Shown here: piece by piece, positions 16,513 to 26,600 of the stretch
Numbering within the stretch: position 1 is the stretch's first letter
How the letters are laid out: each line of letters opens with the position of its first letter
Source of the DNA: Dysgonomonadaceae bacterium zrk40
GTDB taxonomy: Bacteria > Bacteroidota > Bacteroidia > Bacteroidales > Dysgonomonadaceae
Reading direction: 5' to 3'
Length of the DNA stretch: 64,000 bases
NCBI GenBank assembly: GCA_016916535.1
Contig: CP070276.1
Span: 620,001-684,000, forward strand
The notes under the pieces: generated by a model
What the model was told of the DNA's origin: nothing
The model's database searches: none
The model's input: the letters and a program-made list of their open reading frames with translations, nothing else
Position numbers and translations under genes: made by a program

Positions 16513-16564
16513 CAAAGATAATGATTGATGGTTAATAATATTTGCTATTTATTAACCATCAATC
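16513..16564 (-). promoter_or_regulatory. -7 box with a 16-bp inverted repeat (possible operator)
   Basis: Minus-strand TATCTTTG (16513-16520) is followed upstream by a perfect inverted repeat: GATTGATGGTTAATAA at 16523-16538 and its complement at 16549-16564, ten bases apart. The repeat covers the expected -33 position, so a bound dimer would block or replace RNA polymerase contacts. The binding protein is unknown; the HigA HTH nearby is one candidate. Confidence 0.45.
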
Positions 16565-17077
16565 GATTTTTATTGAAAGGAATTTATAGTGCTCACAATT
16601 GCGTTTTTGTGCAGCATGATAGCAACAACCATTCATTTTCACAATTGACTGATGATCTAACGGTTGAATACTGCACAAATGCTTCGTAAACCACTGGTTT
16701 TAAACTGGTGTATCAATTTTCTTGTATATTTACGATTATAAAATAAATCTGCAAACTATCAAAACCCGCTATTAAATCTACAATGCTTCTTTCAATAAAA
16801 AAATCAGTGATGACAATTATCCTCTTTTCACCGGTTTCCGGAGGGCGTTTGAAATACGGTTCCAATGTCGAGTACGGTATCGTCTCTGGCTATCACTCAG
16901 AGAGTGGTTCAGGCTCTGCTGTAATACATAATGAATAGAATTTGTACGATTGTCTGCAAAATTAATAACTTTGTGGCGATTCTCATCAAATAAATGGTGT
17001 AACAAATGCGACTAATTGATTCATATTCATAAAATGTAATGGAATAGTTAAATATTTCTATATTTTATAGCTTACAC
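16565..17077. other. AT-rich stretch with a second ATPase-gene fragment
   Basis: About 16756-16822 repeats, with few differences, the bases around the 3' end of the DUF4143 ATPase gene (18779-18840): ACTATCAA..CCGCTATTA, then CAATGCTTCTTTCAATAAAA. The rest has no supported gene; a 62-codon minus frame at 16817-17005 has no recognisable content. Confidence 0.5.
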
Positions 17078-17107
17078 TTGCTGTTATCTATTTTTTACCT
17101 ATCTTTA
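17078..17107 (+). promoter_or_regulatory. Promoter of higBA
   Basis: TTG at 17078-17080, a 19-base spacer and TATCTTTA at 17100-17107 fit the Bacteroidetes consensus. The -7 box ends only two bases before the higB ATG (17110), so the transcript would start at or just inside the start codon: a leaderless mRNA, or a start further downstream. Confidence 0.55.
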
Positions 17108-17109
17108 CA

Positions 17110-17448
17110 ATGAAATTGACATTCAGAACAAAAAAAATTGAGAAACTGGCAAACGATTACAATAAATGTCAGAAGGAATTAGGCCCGCTACGTGCAAAAC
17201 TATTCAATAAACGGCTTAATGATTTACTCGATGCTGTAACATTAGAGGATGTAAGAAATCTACCGGGACATTATCATGAACTAAAGGGAAACAGGAAAGG
17301 ACAATGGGCATGCGATCTCGACCAACCCTATCGCTTGGTCTTCACTTCTCACGAAAATCCAATTCCGACCAATAAGGTGGGTGGATATATATGGATCGAA
17401 ATTAAAGGCGTGGAAATAATTGAGATCATTGATTATCACAACGAATAG
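17110..17448 (+). CDS. higB: HigB-type toxin (RelE/ParE superfamily)
   Basis: The 112-residue protein matches the plasmid-maintenance killer family: LTFRTKKIEKLANDYNKC at the N-terminus, LPGHYHELKGNRKGQWACDL near residue 60, PYRLVF, and a C-terminal IEIIEIIDYHNE. HigB toxins are ribosome-dependent mRNA endonucleases. It is 12 bases upstream of the antitoxin gene, the toxin-first order typical of higBA. The family's basic and aromatic core (LKGNRKGQWACDLDQPYRLVF) is intact. Confidence 0.85.
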   Translation: MKLTFRTKKIEKLANDYNKCQKELGPLRAKLFNKRLNDLLDAVTLEDVRNLPGHYHELKGNRKGQWACDLDQPYRLVFTSHENPIPTNKVGGYIWIEIKGVEIIEIIDYHNE

Positions 17449-17460
17449 AATGCAAACAGT

Positions 17461-18555
17461 ATGATTACTAGAGAAAACAAATATATGCCCCAAATTGTAT
17501 TTCATCCGGGTGAAACACTCTCTGAAAAACTGGAAGAGATGAATATGGGGCCGAAAGAATTTGCCGTTCGTACCAGTAAGCCGGAAAAGACGATCATCGC
17601 TGTATTGAAAGGTGAGAGTTCCATTACTCCTGATATGGCGGTACTGTTCGAGAGTGTAACAAAGATACCGGCCCATTTCTGGATGAACAGACAACGTAGC
17701 TATGACGAGTACCTGGCCAGGGAACGTCAGCAGACATTGATTGCAGAATCGATTGAATGGGCCCGAAATTTCCCTCTTGCTGATATGATCAAAAAAGGAT
17801 GGTTGCAGGGAACAGCTGATATCAAAGAGAAAACAGCAGGCTTGTTGTCATTTTTCGGGATGAGCAGTCCAAAAGCATGGCACGATTATTATTTTCATAA
17901 AGAGTTAAAGGTGGGCTTCAGCATCTCGCTGGCACATACGGGTGATCCTTTTGCAATCTCTGCATGGTTGAGAAAGGGGGAATTGCAGGCAGAGGAGCTG
18001 ACTTCGACAAATGCATATTCGGAGAAAAAATTCAAAGAGATTCTTTCTCATGTGAAGGGGTTGATGGCCGATCATCCGGCTGATTTCTTCAATCGATTAC
18101 AGTTGCTATGCCTGGATGCCGGGGTGAAAGTTGTACACACTCCTTGTCTGCCACATGCCCCCATACACGGTGCTACCCGATGGTTAAACAACACACCTTT
18201 TATTCAACTTAGCGGTAGATACAACCGTAACGATCTTTTTTGGTTCACCTTTTTTCATGAAGCCGGACATATTCTGCTGCACGGGAAAAAGGAAATTTTC
18301 CTGGAGAACATGGAGTACCCGGATAAAAGTGATGCAAAAGAAAGAGAAGCGAATGAATTTGCCATAAAATGGACACTGACCAAAGAACAAGAACAGGAGA
18401 TTATAACAAAAGGTCATATTTCTTCATCTGATGTAATGGAATTTGCGAAAAAGTTCTGCACTCATCCGGCAATCATCATCGGTAGACTACAACATGACAA
18501 GTATATACACTACTCGGTTGGTCGTGAATTCTTCGAGAAAGTGGAATTGAGTTAA
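17461..18555 (+). CDS. higA: HigA-type antitoxin fused to an ImmA/IrrE-like metallopeptidase domain
   Basis: Residues about 10-80 are a HigA/XRE HTH domain (FHPGETLSEKLEEMNM, then EFAVRTSKPEKTIIAVLKGES). Residues about 200-320 are an ImmA/IrrE (COG2856) domain with zinc motif FTFFHEAGHILLHG near residue 265, giving HExxH. At 364 residues it is more than three times the length of a plain HigA. The HTH half should repress the operon and neutralise HigB; the peptidase half could cleave the antitoxin part or another repressor in response to a signal (inference). The C-terminal end (VMEFAKKFCTHPAIIIGRLQ) is the usual end of COG2856 proteins. Confidence 0.85.
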   Translation: MITRENKYMPQIVFHPGETLSEKLEEMNMGPKEFAVRTSKPEKTIIAVLKGESSITPDMAVLFESVTKIPAHFWMNRQRSYDEYLARERQQTLIAESIEWARNFPLADMIKKGWLQGTADIKEKTAGLLSFFGMSSPKAWHDYYFHKELKVGFSISLAHTGDPFAISAWLRKGELQAEELTSTNAYSEKKFKEILSHVKGLMADHPADFFNRLQLLCLDAGVKVVHTPCLPHAPIHGATRWLNNTPFIQLSGRYNRNDLFWFTFFHEAGHILLHGKKEIFLENMEYPDKSDAKEREANEFAIKWTLTKEQEQEIITKGHISSSDVMEFAKKFCTHPAIIIGRLQHDKYIHYSVGREFFEKVELS

Positions 18556-18696
18556 ATCAGCATTGTTGAGGGTTGCTCCACCCTTTATCTCCAATACATT
18601 TAGAGGTTGAGCACCTGTCTTATTCTTCCTGCACATAGCCCCCAGGATTCGCGTGAAGGTAGTTCTAGAACGGATCTGATTTGAAGGGGGTTCATT

Positions 18697-18733
18697 TTAT
18701 ACATATTTGCATTACGAATGCAAATATGTATAA
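18697..18733. terminator. 17-bp perfect inverted repeat between convergent genes
   Basis: TTATACATATTTGCATT (18697-18713), a 3-base loop and its exact complement (18717-18733) lie between the 3' ends of higA and the DUF4143 ATPase gene. Its place suggests a bidirectional terminator, but it is AT-rich and lacks a clear T-tract, so an operator or element end is also possible. Confidence 0.4.
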
Positions 18734-18800
18734 ATAATCGGGCGATTGTGCAAATAAAATGATTAGTGTTTCCTGAAAACTATCAAGACCGCTATTAGAT

Positions 18801-20036
18801 TTACAATGCTTCTTTCAATAAAAAATCAGTGATGTACAAATGAACAACTCCCTCTATCGCATCTTTCCAGAATTCGTCCATCGTGACTACATATTTCGGA
18901 TATTGGTCACCGACGGACAAAAGATTCCTAAATTCCCTGGCTACTGTTGCCTGGTTTTCCAATTTGTATGCAACCTGGATATATACCTTCTGACCTTGTT
19001 TTTCAGCGACAAAATCGATCTCACCATTGTCTGATTTGCCAACATACACGCTGTAACCTCTTCTTTTCAACTCCAGAAATACAATATTCTCCAATATTCC
19101 GCCAATCATCCGGTCGCGGTTGCCCATGGTGGCGTAAATGATGGATATATCGCTTACATAAAACTTCTCTTGCGTTTTCAGTATCTCTTTTCCTTTGATG
19201 TCGTATCGGGGTACACGGTAAAGGATAAATGCTCCTTCCAAGGCATTCAGGTAATTGTAGATTGTATTGAGATCGACCTTCCTCTGCTGACTTTTGAAAT
19301 AATCCGCTACATTCTTTCCGGAGAAGGTATTTCCGATATTGTCGAAGGCATACTTGATCACTCGTTCCAGTAGTTCGACATCACGGATCTTGTATCGCTG
19401 CACGGTATCCCGAAGAATCACGGATGAATAGATGTCATACACAACCTTGTAGGCCGATTCATCGGGATAGTCGGCGGTATGGATGACGGGGAAACCGCCT
19501 TTGCGCAGGTATTCCAGAAAGAGGTTTCCCTTGTTCTGCCTGTCAGAAAAATAACTCTCCCTGAACGCCAAAAATTCCCGGTAAGAGAGGGTATATACGG
19601 GTATCTCAACGTAGCGACCCGCGAGAAATGTAGCCAGCTCTGAGGATAACAAATGGGAGTTGGAACCGGTAAGGTATATATCCAAATCAAAGTCGACCAA
19701 GAACGAATTGATCGCTTTTTCCCAATCTTCTACTTCTTGTATTTCATCTAAAAGCAAATAGTACTTGCCGGATGATTGTACTTCATTTTTGATGTGCTGG
19801 TACAATTTTGTGGCTGTCAGAAGATGGGAAACGGAAAAGCTCTCAAAATTGATGGATATGATTTGTTCTTTCTTTACGCCCCTGGACAGTAATTCATCTT
19901 TCAACAAAAGCAACACTGTGGATTTACCGGAACGTCTGATTCCGGTAAGGATCTTTATCTGAGGCTTATCGATAAAGGGTTTAAGCTGCGCGATGTAGGT
20001 AGGTCTTACAATCATATCTTTTAGGGTTACATCCAC
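18801..20036 (-). CDS. AAA ATPase with C-terminal DUF4143 domain
   Basis: The 411-residue protein has Walker A GIRRSGKST near residue 32, Walker B YLLLDEIQEVEDW near residue 95 and sensor-type LTGSNSHLLSSEL near residue 120. The DUF4143 half has FVAEKQGQKVYIQVAYKL, a degenerate nuclease-like strand pattern. These ATPases are very common and multicopy in Bacteroidales; function is not established. It has a full consensus promoter. Fragments of its 3' part occur at about 15884-16025, 16756-16822 and 21048-21137, so this copy has been a source or recipient of recombination. Confidence 0.9.
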   Translation of the reverse strand: MDVTLKDMIVRPTYIAQLKPFIDKPQIKILTGIRRSGKSTVLLLLKDELLSRGVKKEQIISINFESFSVSHLLTATKLYQHIKNEVQSSGKYYLLLDEIQEVEDWEKAINSFLVDFDLDIYLTGSNSHLLSSELATFLAGRYVEIPVYTLSYREFLAFRESYFSDRQNKGNLFLEYLRKGGFPVIHTADYPDESAYKVVYDIYSSVILRDTVQRYKIRDVELLERVIKYAFDNIGNTFSGKNVADYFKSQQRKVDLNTIYNYLNALEGAFILYRVPRYDIKGKEILKTQEKFYVSDISIIYATMGNRDRMIGGILENIVFLELKRRGYSVYVGKSDNGEIDFVAEKQGQKVYIQVAYKLENQATVAREFRNLLSVGDQYPKYVVTMDEFWKDAIEGVVHLYITDFLLKEAL

Positions 20037-20076
20037 AAAAATAATGTTTATTTTTGATTATTTAGGGTTATAACCA

Positions 20077-20106
20077 CAAATATAGTCATTTTCCACTCCC
20101 AACCAA
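20077..20106 (-). promoter_or_regulatory. Promoter of the DUF4143 ATPase gene
   Basis: On the minus strand TTG (20106-20104), a 19-base spacer and TATATTTG (20084-20077) match the consensus exactly. Transcription would start about 35 bases before the ATG at 20036. Confidence 0.65.
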
Positions 20107-20115
20107 TCCCTGAAT

Positions 20116-20963
20116 TCAATCTTTCAAACATCCCAACGGAATTACTTTGACACCATCGGCTCGTGTATAGGAGATTTCGCCCCCTGTCAGTATGATCAAA
20201 AGGTCGGGGAGCCTTAGGGAGGTCTGTTTCTCTTTCCGAATCCTTTCTTCCACCAGATTTTTCAGCGCAATCAAATGTTTAGCACCCTCTTCTATATCAC
20301 GGCTGCCGAGCTTGCATTCAATGAGTGCATATCTTCCGTCATCCAGATGTAGCACGGCATCTGCTTCCAGCCCGTATCTGTCGTGATAGTATGACAACCT
20401 GCCTCCCAGGGACTGGGAGTAGATTTTCAAGTCGCGTATACACATGGATTCAAAAATAAATCCAAATGTCTTGAGATCATGTTCCAGGTTCTGCGGGGAT
20501 GTTCCCAATGCTGCGACAGCGATGGAAGGATCTACAAAACAACGTTTCTTTCCCGTTCGGATTTACTTGCGATATGTAACGATGCAGGCCAACCGCCCCT
20601 GCATGCAGCAAATATAAGATCTTCAATTGACAAGCTTGAAACGATTCCATCTATATCAAATGCATCATTGTCAAAAAGTTCTCGCAATGAAACCTCTCCG
20701 CTGGATTCTTTGGACTCATAAAGGCTCATGGGGTACATCGACATTTTAGATATTCTTCCGGTGCCGGTATGCATGATTTGATCGCTATCAATAACAGTTG
20801 AACCTGTAAGTATAAATTGTCCTTTTAATTGTCTTTCATCAACGGCATGACGAACCGCATCCCATAGAACAGGTGCCACTTGCCATTCATCAATCAATCT
20901 TGGGGTCTCTCCTTTAAGCAAAAGAAACGGCTTGGTGTGTACAGTAGCCAGAAAACCTTCCAA
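20116..20963 (-). pseudogene. Second DUF4143 ATPase gene, truncated and internally deleted
   Basis: The upstream part (20963-20532) begins after the Walker A motif and shows PRLIDEWQVAPVLWDAVRHAVD and FILTGSTV, the Walker B/sensor region. It runs into a stop after SERERNVVL. The downstream part (20508-20116) has the C-terminal half (LKTFGFIFESMCIRDLKIYS, then GLEADAVLHLDDGRYALIECKLG). The middle of the protein, perhaps 100 or more residues, is missing between them, and the N-terminus with the P-loop is missing too. The product cannot be a working ATPase. Confidence 0.75.
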
Positions 20964-21000
20964 AGTTAGATTATTTATTCATGAAAACTATAAACATTAC

Positions 21001-21046
21001 GTGTTTTTGAGGTAAATCGTTACCTGTTTTTGAGGTAAATCGTTAT
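21001..21046 (+). repeat. Two 23-bp tandem repeats
   Basis: Units 21001-21023 and 21024-21046 share TGTTTTTGAGGTAAATCGTT. A third partial unit merges at 21047 into a fragment (to about 21137) that is over 90% identical to bases about 18996-19086 of the DUF4143 ATPase gene. Confidence 0.7.
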
Positions 21047-21047
21047 C

Positions 21048-21137
21048 TGTTTTTCGGCGACAAAATCGATCTCACCATTGCCTGATATGCCAACATACAC
21101 GCTGTAACCTCTTCTTTTCAACTCCAGAAAAACAATC
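21048..21137 (-). pseudogene. 90-bp fragment of the DUF4143 ATPase gene
   Basis: The sequence from GACAAAATCGATCTCACCAT to CTTTTCAACTCCAGAAA repeats part of the intact gene with only a handful of changes. It contains no gene of its own. Such a close match points to recent recombination. Confidence 0.7.
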
Positions 21138-21249
21138 ATATCACACTGACAACTGATCCCTGACAACTGACAACTGCTTCCTCAGCTTTTTCCCTCCCCA
21201 ATGCGTTCACTGTCTGAGTACCATTGTTTAATATTTTAAAATTTCACAG

Positions 21250-21591
21250 ATGAAAAAGACGATCTTTCTATTGTTCCTGCTGGTGTGCATGCATGCCCAG
21301 GCGCAAAATCAACGCAAGTTACCCATCAGGGAAGGGGGCCAAACCATTGATCCGGGAAACATTCCGGAAGCGATCCGCTCGAACGATACCACCCTGAACG
21401 GGGCGACCGATGCGGTGCGCAAGAGGCCGGGCAAGATGAAGGTGGGCAGGGTCACCTTGAGAAATGCTGCTTCGCGGGAGGTGAAGGTGATGGATGCGGA
21501 GCTGCTGGAGGCGGTGGCCAAAGGGGCGAAACTGACCAAGGCGGACGGCGACGGGGTGCTGGATGTCACCGCCCTGACAACGGACCACTGA
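21250..21591 (+). CDS. Small secreted hypothetical protein (113 aa)
   Basis: A clear signal peptide (KKTIFLLFLLVCMHAQAQ, cleavage after AQA) leads a mature domain of about 95 residues, rich in Lys/Val/Ala (GKMKVGRVTLRNAASREVKV). No family is recognised. The last 26 bases overlap the 3' end of the convergent sigma-factor gene. It might be a periplasmic partner of the sigma/FecR system, but nothing in the sequence shows this. Confidence 0.6.
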   Translation: MKKTIFLLFLLVCMHAQAQNQRKLPIREGGQTIDPGNIPEAIRSNDTTLNGATDAVRKRPGKMKVGRVTLRNAASREVKVMDAELLEAVAKGAKLTKADGDGVLDVTALTTDH

Positions 21592-22168
21592 TTACTGACA
21601 GTGTAGCGACATCTATTGAAACCAACGAACTCCTAAGTTTAGACAACGTTTTCTGCATCATATTCTTTGCAGACTGCTCGGTGATATCCATGACTATGGC
21701 GATCTCGCGATAGCTAAGTTGCTCCCGAAATCGCAGATAGAGGAGCTGTCGTTGTCGTTCGGTTAACTGTGAATTGAGTTCAGAAAGAAGACGTGCCCTT
21801 TCCTCACGCTTTTCTCGTTCCAGCATATCACAATCTGCTTGTCGGTCGGCAGGGGGTTCTACTTCCGGCAGCTGCTCCATGGAAAAGGTGAGTGCTTTCT
21901 GCTTGAGATTTCGCAACAAACGGCGGCGTAACGACACAAGCAGATAGGCCGAGATGCTATCCACGCTCTTGGGTAGCTGTGCACGTTTCTCATAAAGGTA
22001 AACAAACAGGTCGTGAATGGTATCTTCCAACAACTCCCTGTCGCCGGTAAAGTGCTTGCCATAACGATACATCATCTTCGCATACAGTACGTAAAGCTCT
22101 TCAAAGGCTTCTTGTGAACCTTGAATAAAACGACTCCACTGTTCCGATTGATTCACCATTCTTTCCAT
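21566..22168 (-). CDS. ECF sigma factor (RpoE-like, Bacteroidales type)
   Basis: The 200-residue protein has sigma region 2 (FEELYVLYAKMMYRYGKHF, then DTIHDLFVYLYEK) at residues about 20-75 and region 4 (LTERQRQLLYLRFREQLSYREIAIVMDIT) at residues about 135-165. It is divergent from a FecR anti-sigma gene, with 67 bases between, and that gene leads into a SusC with STN signalling domain. In this arrangement, substrate binding at the outer-membrane receptor is relayed through FecR to free the sigma factor. A possible -7 box, minus-strand TACGTTTG (22177-22184), ends nine bases before the ATG. Confidence 0.92.
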   Translation of the reverse strand: MERMVNQSEQWSRFIQGSQEAFEELYVLYAKMMYRYGKHFTGDRELLEDTIHDLFVYLYEKRAQLPKSVDSISAYLLVSLRRRLLRNLKQKALTFSMEQLPEVEPPADRQADCDMLEREKREERARLLSELNSQLTERQRQLLYLRFREQLSYREIAIVMDITEQSAKNMMQKTLSKLRSSLVSIDVATLSVISGPLSGR

Positions 22169-22235
22169 TTGGGGTTCAAACGTAGTGAAAATTGTTGAAA
22201 AGAAAGGGGTACCTTTTACAGTTTTTGGGTTCTTT

Positions 22236-23462
22236 ATGGTGTTAAGTTTTCGTTACAATAGAATAATTTTTGAAATATTGGCAAATAAAGAAACATACAA
22301 TCTGGAGGATTTGCTTGACGACAAATGTTTTGTTGACGCGGTAAAGCGGAACGACAAAAAAGCGTTGTTGAAATGGGAAAAGGAGCTGATTGCAGGCAAC
22401 CTCGACGCCGATCTGTTGGCAGAAGCCAAATTACTGGTGAAGCTGTTTGAAGAGGAGCCCGGTGAAGAGGAGGAAGTTGATTTGCGTGTGCAGCAGCTGT
22501 GGGTGAGAGTGAACGACTCTGTGCACAGACGCAGATCACGCAGATGGATAACCCTGACTGCAGCAAGTGCGGCTGTGATCCTACTGGCTTTCATTTCCCT
22601 CCGGCAGATCTTGCAAAGAAGCAATTACAATGAGATGCGTCACGCGAAAGAGATGTTATTGTCATATCAGGGTGACATCGGCGACCAGATCATGCTCATA
22701 GACGGGGAGGACAGCATCAATGTGGAGGGCGATTTTGCAGAAATTGAACACAACGAAGAGGAGCGGATCAGTATCAACCACAAATGGGTTGATAAGAAAA
22801 GTGCACCACAGGAGAAAGTAGCCATGCTACGCCTCATCGTGCCCAAGGGGAAACGCTCTTTCCTGAAATTGAGCGATGGCTCCACACTATGGGTAAACTC
22901 AGGATCACAGGTGGTTTATCCGGTTGCCTTCAACGAAGACAAAAGAGAGATATTTCTGGATGGTGAGATATATGGCGACATTGCAAAAGACCCACAAAGG
23001 GCTTTCTCTGTGCATACCGAGAGGTTGGAAGTTACCGTGCTGGGCACGGAGCTAAACGTGCAGGCTTATCGCGCCGATCAAAAAGAGGCAGTGGTACTGG
23101 TCACCGGATTGGTGGAGGTGAAGCCTGAGAAAGCAAAAGCAGAACGGCTCACACCCGGTAAGATGGCTGTGATGGAGCAGAACAGGCTCTCGGTGACGAC
23201 GGTGAACGTGCAGGACTATGTCTCCTGGAAAGAGGGCTATTATCGGTTTAAGAATGAAACACTGACTACTGTTGCAAAAAAACTGTCGCGTTACTATGGT
23301 GTGGAAGTAACATGCGACCCGGATGCGGGTAAACTAAAATGCTCGGGGGGTATCTTCCTGCAGGATGACCTGAAGGATATTCTTGAAGGACTCTGCATTT
23401 CTCTCCCGATCAGTTATGTGAAGAGTGATAACGATTATTATTTACAAACAAACACAAACTAA
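22236..23462 (+). CDS. FecR-family anti-sigma factor
   Basis: The 408-residue protein (ATG 22236; a GTG at 22185 is in frame but less likely) has a cytoplasmic N-terminal part of about 100 residues. One membrane helix follows (WITLTAASAAVILLAFISL), then a periplasmic FecR domain (RLIVPKGKRSFLKLSDGSTLWVNSGS) and a C-terminal DUF4974-type domain (YRFKNETLTTVAKKLSRYYGVEV). It should hold the divergent ECF sigma factor until signalled by the STN domain of the SusC protein encoded 151 bases downstream. Confidence 0.92.
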   Translation: MVLSFRYNRIIFEILANKETYNLEDLLDDKCFVDAVKRNDKKALLKWEKELIAGNLDADLLAEAKLLVKLFEEEPGEEEEVDLRVQQLWVRVNDSVHRRRSRRWITLTAASAAVILLAFISLRQILQRSNYNEMRHAKEMLLSYQGDIGDQIMLIDGEDSINVEGDFAEIEHNEEERISINHKWVDKKSAPQEKVAMLRLIVPKGKRSFLKLSDGSTLWVNSGSQVVYPVAFNEDKREIFLDGEIYGDIAKDPQRAFSVHTERLEVTVLGTELNVQAYRADQKEAVVLVTGLVEVKPEKAKAERLTPGKMAVMEQNRLSVTTVNVQDYVSWKEGYYRFKNETLTTVAKKLSRYYGVEVTCDPDAGKLKCSGGIFLQDDLKDILEGLCISLPISYVKSDNDYYLQTNTN

Positions 23463-23613
23463 ACATTCTTGCCTATGAGAAAAAAAACAGGAAAACAAAA
23501 AAGACGAGCAATACCGGAAATATTGCCCGTCAGAGATGTTACAAATTTTAGCGGAATTCATAAACACCTATCTAACTTACAAATGTATGACTTTTTTCAC
23601 GGTTATTGAAGGA

Positions 23614-26600
23614 ATGAGACAATTTCTTCCAACTAAAATCAAAATGACAACAATCCTGATTGCTTATCTTGCCATTTTACCCCTACAGGTAAGGGCTGAT
23701 TCGGTCACTTATGACGTTGAACTGAAAAATGAGAGTCTGGTGAACGCCATGGAGGTGATTCAGCAAAAAACCGGTTATATCTTTTTTTATCACGATGAGC
23801 TGGTGAATGCGTCTCAAAAAGTAGACCTGCACACCAATGGTCTATCCATCACGCAGACACTGGATGAATTGCTGAAACAAACAGAGCTGGGATATCACAT
23901 CAAGGAAAACCAGGTCTTCATCTATAAGAAAAAAAGTGAGCCCCGAAACGAGTTACCTTCTGAACAGCAAATCAGTAAAATCACAGTATCGGGCAGGGTA
24001 TTCGACAACGAAGGGCTCCCGGTAATTGGCGCCAATGTGCTGGAAGTGGGCACCTCAAACGGCACCATCACGGATGTGGATGGCAGGTTCACTCTCCTCA
24101 ACGTGACTCCCGGAGCGAGTGTGAACATCTCATACATCGGGTTTAACACCCATACCTTCACGGCACAGGATGACCAAGTGGTGGAGATTGTGTTAAAGGA
24201 GAACTTGCTCACGATGGATGAGCTCGTGGTGATTGGCTATGGTACCCAACGTCGCTCACTTGTGACCAGCGCAATCAGCAAGATGGAGCTGGATGAATCG
24301 AACAAACGACAGGTTGCCAGCCCGGGGCAGCTGCTCAACGGCAGGATTGCCGGAGTCACAACCTTCACCGGCTCCGGGAACCTGGGGAGCGGTGAGCGAA
24401 TGAGCATCAGGGGAATGTCATCTATCAGTGCAGGCAACGAACCGCTCTACGTCATTGATGGGATACCAATTACCAACGACAACGCCAATATTTTCAACTT
24501 CGGTGAGTCGATGAGTCCCCTGGCAACGCTCAACACTTCCGATATTGAATCGATTGAGGTGCTGAAAGATGCTGCTTCGGCGGCCATTTACGGTTCCAGG
24601 GCAACCAACGGGGTCATTGTGATCACCACCAAATCGGGGAAAGAGGGGAAATCGGATATCAGCATCAATGTGAGCACCGGCATCTCAAGGTTCCCTGATA
24701 TCGGGAAAATTGAACTTGCGAACTCTCAGCTTTATGTGCAGGACTACAATGCCGGGGTCCACAACTACAACAAACAGTATGGATATGGCATAGGCGACTC
24801 AGGCTACAAAGTGCCCATCTCCAATCCATTTGGTGACCTTCCCGACACAGATTGGATGGAGCTGATAACACAGACCGGTTCTTCACTCAACATGGATGCC
24901 TCTTTTTCAGGTGGTTCTGCCAAAACGAAATATTACATCGGTGCCAACTATAACTCCATGGAGGGGGTGATTGTCTCTAACAAGCTGAACAAGATTAACT
25001 TCAACACCAAGCTCAGTCACGCTTTCAAACCATGGCTGGAGGTGGGTCTCAACAACTCCGCAAACTACACCAAAAACTTCCAGGTGCCGGGTGCCAACAT
25101 GGGGTCTACGGTGATTGGTCGTGCCATCGAACAGAGACCTTTTGACCGGCCCTATAAACCCAATGGTGAATATTACATCGGCGGTACCGATGAACTGACA
25201 CGTCACAACATTGTACAGATCCTCAATGAACAGGATGCTTACTTGGAAAACTTCAGATTCCTGGGGAACTACTATGCACAGTTCAATTACAAGGAGAAGC
25301 TTACTTACAGGTATTCATTCAGTACGGATATCTATCACACCTACGACTTCACCTACTACAACGAAAATCACCCCTACGGCATGGGTAGCGGGCGAATGGT
25401 GGACCAGAACAGGCTTGTGAATAACTTTGTGAGTGACAACATCATCAACTACAATGATCAGATCAGTGATCTTTCCATTCACGCAACACTGGGTCACTCT
25501 TTCCAGAAGGTGACCAACAGGAACGCAAGCGTTGATGCCCGCGGGTTTCCCTCCCCCTCGTTCGATGTGGGCAGCGTGGCCAGTGAGATTCTCGGATCGA
25601 CTAGTGCCGGAGTATATGCGATGGAGTCGTACTTCGGTCGCACAACCCTATCCTATCTAGACAGGTACATCCTGACGGGGACCTTCCGCACCGACGGGTC
25701 CTCAAAATTTGCAGAAGAGAACAGATGGGGCTGGTTTCCTTCAATCTCGCTGGGATGGAACATCTCAAACGAAGAGTTCATGAAGGATAAGGATGCGGAG
25801 ATCAAATTCAGGCTCAGCTATGGCAAGACGGGTAACCAGGGAGGTATTGGTCGCTATGACTACCAGGCTCTCATGCTGGGGGGATACAACTACAGGGGCA
25901 GTAGCGGTATTGCCGTCTCAACCTTCGGGAACAAAGAGCTCACATGGGAAAGAGCCGATCAGTATGACGTGGGCTTTGACATCACCCTCTTCAGGGGCAA
26001 AGTGAACATGATGTTCGATGCTTACCTCAAAAACACCAACGACCTGCTCTACAGCATGCCCATGCATGCTACGTCAGGGGTGACATCAATCATCTCCAAC
26101 ATTGGATCGATGCGCAACGCCGGAGTGGAGTATACATTGAACACGCACTTCAACTTTGGTCCTCTTGAATGGCTTTCACAGTTCAACATTGCTACCAACC
26201 GCAACAAGATTACCTCATTGATTGATGAGACCAACCCCATAAGCATCGGTTCTAACAGAGCCCTGAAGGTGGGCGAAGAGATGGGTGCTTTTTATATCTT
26301 CAAAATGGATGGAATCTATCAGTACGACGGTGAAGTTCCCAAACCCCAATACGACATGGGCATCCGTGCCGGTGACGTGAAGTGGCAAGATGTGGATGGC
26401 AACGGCATCATCAACGACAACGACAGGGTGATGATGGGCTCGTCCAATCCGGACTTCTACGGTGGACTCAACAACACACTGCGGTTCAAGAACCTGCAAC
26501 TGGATGCCTTCGTTACCTATATGTACGGCCAGGATGTATACGCCCAGTGGATGACTACTGTAGCTCGCACGGGCTACCGTATGGCCACACTGAAGGAGTA

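Noticed and set aside
16817-17005. 62-codon minus frame before higB
   Set aside because: No start signal, no recognisable content, and it overlaps the border of a repeated ATPase fragment.
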